Source of the DNA: Torymus aiolomorphi | Lineage: Eukaryota; Arthropoda; Insecta; Hymenoptera; Torymidae | Assembly (NCBI GenBank): GCA_036365515.1 | Contig: CM070873.1 | Coordinates: 40,369,807-40,433,806, forward strand | Reading direction: 5' to 3' | Length of the DNA: 64,000 bases | In this document: piece by piece, positions 59,701-64,000 of the stretch | Layout: every line of letters begins with the position of its first letter | Position numbering within the stretch: position 1 is the first letter of the stretch | Position numbers and translations under genes: made by a program | Notes under the pieces: generated by a model | What the model saw: only the letters and a program-made list of their open reading frames with translations | What the model was told of the DNA's origin: nothing | Databases searched by the model: none

Positions 59701-61575
59701 GTTTTTGGTTTGGCTGAAGTAATTAGAATTTGTCAGAAATTGATAAAAATTGAATCTTCAGGCAATTCTGAAAAAAAATGTCTGGAAGTTTGCAAAGTGT
59801 TGGCATACCGTATCCAAATCCTTTGATCAAATTTCTTTCAAAATCCAACAAATTAATAAAGACTAAGAAATATCGTTACGAACAATATCAACAAAATGAA
59901 ACAATCGTAAAACATTTTCTCGTATACCTTAAAGAATATATACGACCCCCAGCTCCCCATCTCACGCCGTAGATCAAAAGAATCGTCGCCGGGCCAAAAC
60001 AAATCCCTCCCCAAACATTCAATTCGTCGGGGCTCCTTTCAGCCCCCCGTTCCTACCCCCGCGGGGTGTGGGTATATCACCGCGCGCGATCTCTGGCTCG
60101 TTTCCGGCACACCTCAGGTGCGATCCCGCACCGGCACCGGCGGCAGCTCTTCTCCCGCTGCCAAGTCCTCCCGGTTCATTGGCAGCGTTTCAAGAGGATC
60201 AAACGCCGCGCGCTCGGGGCGACGCTACCTACCTACCTACCTACCGCTCTTTTCGATCGGCGCCTGCTTTTTTTCGCCGCGGTGTAGAGGCGCAGAGCGA
60301 TTCGCACGCGACGACGAGTGAGGAATGGCTGTGAGCTTTTGTGGTGGGTAGGTAGAGGAGAGAGAGAGAGAGTTACGAGAGAGAAGGAGAACCAGAGACA
60401 TATTTATCTACTGCGAGAGTGGTTGAGAGGTAAGAGAAAATGATCGTTTGACGCTTTCTTTTGGAAATTAGGAACGTGGTTGTGCTTGAAAAAATAATGT
60501 TAATGGAAGAGACTAACGATAAAAGTATTCTGTAAAAATGATTATGATTTTTTATACAGCTTTCAGGTTATAAAAAGTATCAATTCTTATTAGTGAAAAA
60601 ATTTAACGTATACAAATTTTATAGTTACGTATTATACAAATTAAGCTACTGCCAGTTTTAAATTAAAAATGATCGAGCAAACGCGAATTTCATGAAAAGC
60701 AATAAATTACGGAATTTAATAGTTCTCCTCTTGTAAAATAGACGCGACATTACTTAGGAGATCAAGTGTAGAAACCGTTACAAAATTTGAATTTTTAATG
60801 TCCGACAATTAAAGACCCTAATAAATTTCGAATGTAATCCGTGACACCGGGGATAAAATACCGACGATTCTCGACGCTCTCTCTCTCTCTCTTCTCTCTC
60901 GCAGTTATTACCGACATAACTCTTACACGCAGAAATACATTATAAAAAGTCAAAGGGATGGCAGTTTGTCACGAAGGAAGCGCCGGGCCGATTCGGCCGC
61001 GGTCTTTCTACAGGAAAATTAAAATTCTGTGTATCGGAAGAACTATAAAAGGAGAGAGAGAACACTGCGCGCCTATAATGCCGGATAATTTTTACGGCCA
61101 GAGATGTCGGTAACTGCCTCTAACGTAGTGCTCACGAATTTCCGTGTACGTTTGAAATACTGGTTTTCATTAGCGACGTCGTTATTGTTCATAAGTATTT
61201 ATGGCTTCGTTTGGTATTCACTACGTCTTTCTTGAAAATTTTACGATATCAATATTTAATATTTTCTAATAAAAATAATTATAAATTATAATAACATTAG
61301 CAAACGTTTGAACTTTTTGAACGCATTACTAAAGTTAATAATAAAAAAAAATTTTTTACAAGTTTTCATCGTAAGTAGCGCCACTTTTTCCAAGAATTTG
61401 AGTATCATAGTAACTTTCTCTAAGAAATTTTCCTCCTTTCAGCCACAAAACTCTCACCCCTCCTCCTCATAAACAATATCTTCTCCTTCTTACTCTAAGC
61501 ACGCCTACACACAGAACCTCATGCCAGCCTAAAACTTTCATCTCAACAATTTAAATATTCATAGCGAACATGCTG

Positions 61576-61576
<1 letters not shown>

Positions 61577-61616
<40 letters not shown>
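61577..61616 (+). repeat. (CT)20 microsatellite
   Basis: Uninterrupted CT dinucleotides in the C-rich half of a CpG island. Confidence 0.95.
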
Positions 61617-61620
<4 letters not shown>

Positions 61621-64000
61621 GGAAGCGCCTGGGCCTCGGCGGCAAAGCGAACCACACCCTAGGCCTCATCGAAATTTCATCGCGAGCCTACTCCTCCTCC
61701 TCCCACTTTTCACCGCCTCGCTACAAAAGATCCCCGCCACGGCGGCAGCGGCGGCGAAACTTGGCAACTCGTCAAGAAGCTTGTAACCCTAACTGTGCCA
61801 TTGTGCGGCGCGCGCGCGCTTCTTTGTTTCCCCGGGGCTGGACGCCCGCGCCGCCGGCGTTTTGTAGCGCGAGAGTGTGTGTGTAGTGTGGATATGGATG
61901 TACGTGTATGTGTGCGTTTGGTTTTGATGGGTTTTAAAGGGGATTAGGCGCGGCGTGACGTGCGTGCCGAAGACATCGGGGCGAATGAAGCGAAGGATGG
62001 TCGTGACGTTTGTACCGGATGAGAGATGGGGGTGAGATCGGTTACAGATCATATTGACTTGTTCGAATTTGTAGTTTGATAATGTTATGTGATGGGGACA
62101 CGTAAAAATAAGTTCATTTCAGAATGGAATAATTGTGTTAAACCCGATGTCTGACTAAATTTACTCTTTATCTACTTGTTCTTAAAACTAACCCTCAATC
62201 GCATTCTTTCCTTACCGATATTGCCATAATAGAATATCCAAGCCTTTTAACTCAATATTTAGATTTTCTCACAGAAAAAAGTCTCGCAAAGCGTTTTATC
62301 CAACTCCACCGAAATACACACAATTCTTTCCATATTTAACGCCATTTCAATAAAATAACCCTTCCCCATCCACTTTATCCACTATAATCTTCACAACCAA
62401 ATTCTCCACACTATTAACACGACACTCCTCCCTCCAACCTTGCACTCTCCAATTTTTATCCCCCTCCCCTTCCTCCTCCTCCACCACCACTCGCAAGGAT
62501 TACTCGGATTTCCCCTTTCTCGCGCGCGTCTCAGAAATTCTATATCCCTCGGACGTGCCCTCGCCAAGGTGACCCGGCCGCCGGCGAGAGTCGAGTTGCA
62601 GAGAGGGACAAAGACGTGCGCGCGCGCGGCGACTACAAAGGAGAGGACGACGACGACGACGACGACGACTACGAGGGAGCTTAACGCGGCTTAATTGCCC
62701 CCGCCCCCGCGCGCGCACTAGCGCGGGGTGATTACCCCGCTGGGGCCCGAAGACGGTGCTGGGGTTGGATAATTTTTGGGAAGTAGGAGGAAGGGGTGCT
62801 GGGGGTTGGATTTTGGAATGAGGATAGCAGTGGTTGTGTAGAAGTATGATTTTCTAGTTAATGTTATAAAATGATGGTATCTTTTTGTATCGAACTAACT
62901 ATATACATGTTATTTTATCTTTTTCCATTCTTAAATTCTCATTTTAATTATTCAACATATTGTAGTTTCAATTTCATATAATAGTATTATATATATATAT
63001 ATATATTCTGACGAAATTCCGTACATTGTTCGACGTTAAAAAAATTATTAATAGAATACGCTGAATGAAGCAAACAATTGACAATGGCATATTGAAAATA
63101 CTTTGATAACAAAAGCTTTTCCGAAGCTAAATAAAAGCCAACGAGAAACTTTCTTTCCACGATCCTCGCCCACAGCTATAAACCAGCCGAAACATAATAA
63201 TCTTCTCTTCCCCACCCGCCCCCTGATTCCAGCCCCTATCAACTCATTACATCTCACCTCATTATCCATTCCTCAAAACCTACATCGAAACTCGCCCCCG
63301 CCGCCCCGACACAAAAAGGTATTCGCGCGGCACGCGAGCCACCGCGTTCGCGTGCGCCCGATGCTCGTTCGAATTTAAAGCGACGAGCCAGCGAGCGAAA
63401 GAAGGAGGAGGAGGAGAAAGGAGCGTAGTAGTAGTACTTTTTCGGGGGGTTATGACGAGTCTGTTTGGACAGGGGAACGAGGTCTCGGAGAGATGGTTGA
63501 TCGCCGAGTGATATACTCGTTAGCGCCCCCCGTCCAAAGCAAAGTGATGTCTTTGGATCTTGTTCGCGATTGATAAGTGATTAATAATTCGTATGTTTTT
63601 CGGTTTATTAATTTACCCATTAAGATACCAGCAGTTTCGGGGAATTTAGTCGGTGAAAATTAGTTTATCTGTTGAAATGGAGTCATTTTTATAGCAACAC
63701 AGTGAAACATTTTCTTCAACTAAGAAAACGTGATGTTATAGTCCAAGTATACTAATAATATTGGTCATCGTAAATTCTTTCAGTGTATTATAATGCAAAT
63801 GATGTGATTTTGTAAAAGAAGAATTACTGTATCAGTTTGCTCAATAAAAAGAAATCGAAACATCCCTCGTAACTCATAAACTAATCTACGAAGCCAACAA
63901 CAGGGCAAAAAAGAAACCCCAATACCAAAACTAAATTAACCGTCGCCAGCTCTCCGCAGCCAATATTCCGCGCGGCCGAAATCTCGCGCGAACCGTAAAC

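Larger units (their letters stand above)
55889..64000. other. Intergenic region with nine CpG islands
   Basis: No gene was recognised. Islands with mirrored skew lie at about 56000-56350, 56500-56960, 57600-58020, 58400-58890, 59270-59700, 59950-60470, 61450-62060, 62300-62830 and 63150-63510. Simple repeats include (CTAC)n at 60225-60244, (ACG)n near 62649-62670 and (AT)n near 62987-63006. AATAAA at 56444-56449 is a candidate SDR poly(A) signal. Confidence 0.5.

Overview
The window reads as animal, almost certainly insect, nuclear DNA. It has short GT-AG introns (roughly 60-180 bp), an insect-type GMC oxidoreductase pair, an SDR gene, many small inverted-repeat DNA transposons and dinucleotide microsatellites. 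The alternation of AT-rich DNA with short CpG-rich islands suggests Hymenoptera, but that is inference. No bacterial or viral genes were seen.

Layout. 0-13 kb is AT-rich spacer with CpG islands. It holds one possible small membrane-protein exon (1722-1916, minus), one unmistakable 83-nt RRM1 exon of a CELF/Bruno RNA-binding protein (6782-6864, minus) and two short inverted-repeat transposons. 13.9-42.5 kb holds two tandem GMC (glucose-dehydrogenase-like) genes on the minus strand. The first (13934-16581, four exons) needs one extra base to keep frame. The second (18692-42491, five exons) is split between its exons 2 and 3 by a 21.3-kb insertion. 43-53 kb has a tRNA-like sequence, a palindromic MITE, CpG islands and two larger inverted-repeat elements. 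53.8-55.9 kb is a five-exon plus-strand short-chain dehydrogenase. 56-64 kb is again CpG-island spacer.

The centrepiece is the insertion at 20493-41776. Its ends are perfect inverted repeats flanked by an 8-bp direct repeat (CAAGAACC at 20485-20492 and 41777-41784), so it is a transposed unit and not just a satellite. Its arms are unequal (about 7.0 and 12.7 kb) and consist of about 110 tandem copies of a ~175-bp monomer in opposite orientation around a 1.5-kb core with no recognisable transposase. This is foldback-type architecture at very large scale. The target site is the 3' splice site of a former 59-bp intron of the GMC gene. Removing the element and one target copy recreates that intron in frame. 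At present the only in-frame acceptor lies inside the element, 14 bp from its end, and would add five residues (NFKHM).

The GMC and SDR genes are unrelated metabolic genes. If the CELF exon belongs to a long gene of the usual type, all of them may be nested in or next to one of its introns. A second large-scale pattern is some 26 CpG islands outside the gene and element zone. Each has an A/C-rich left shoulder and a G/T-rich right shoulder, a mirrored strand skew that no annotated feature explains.
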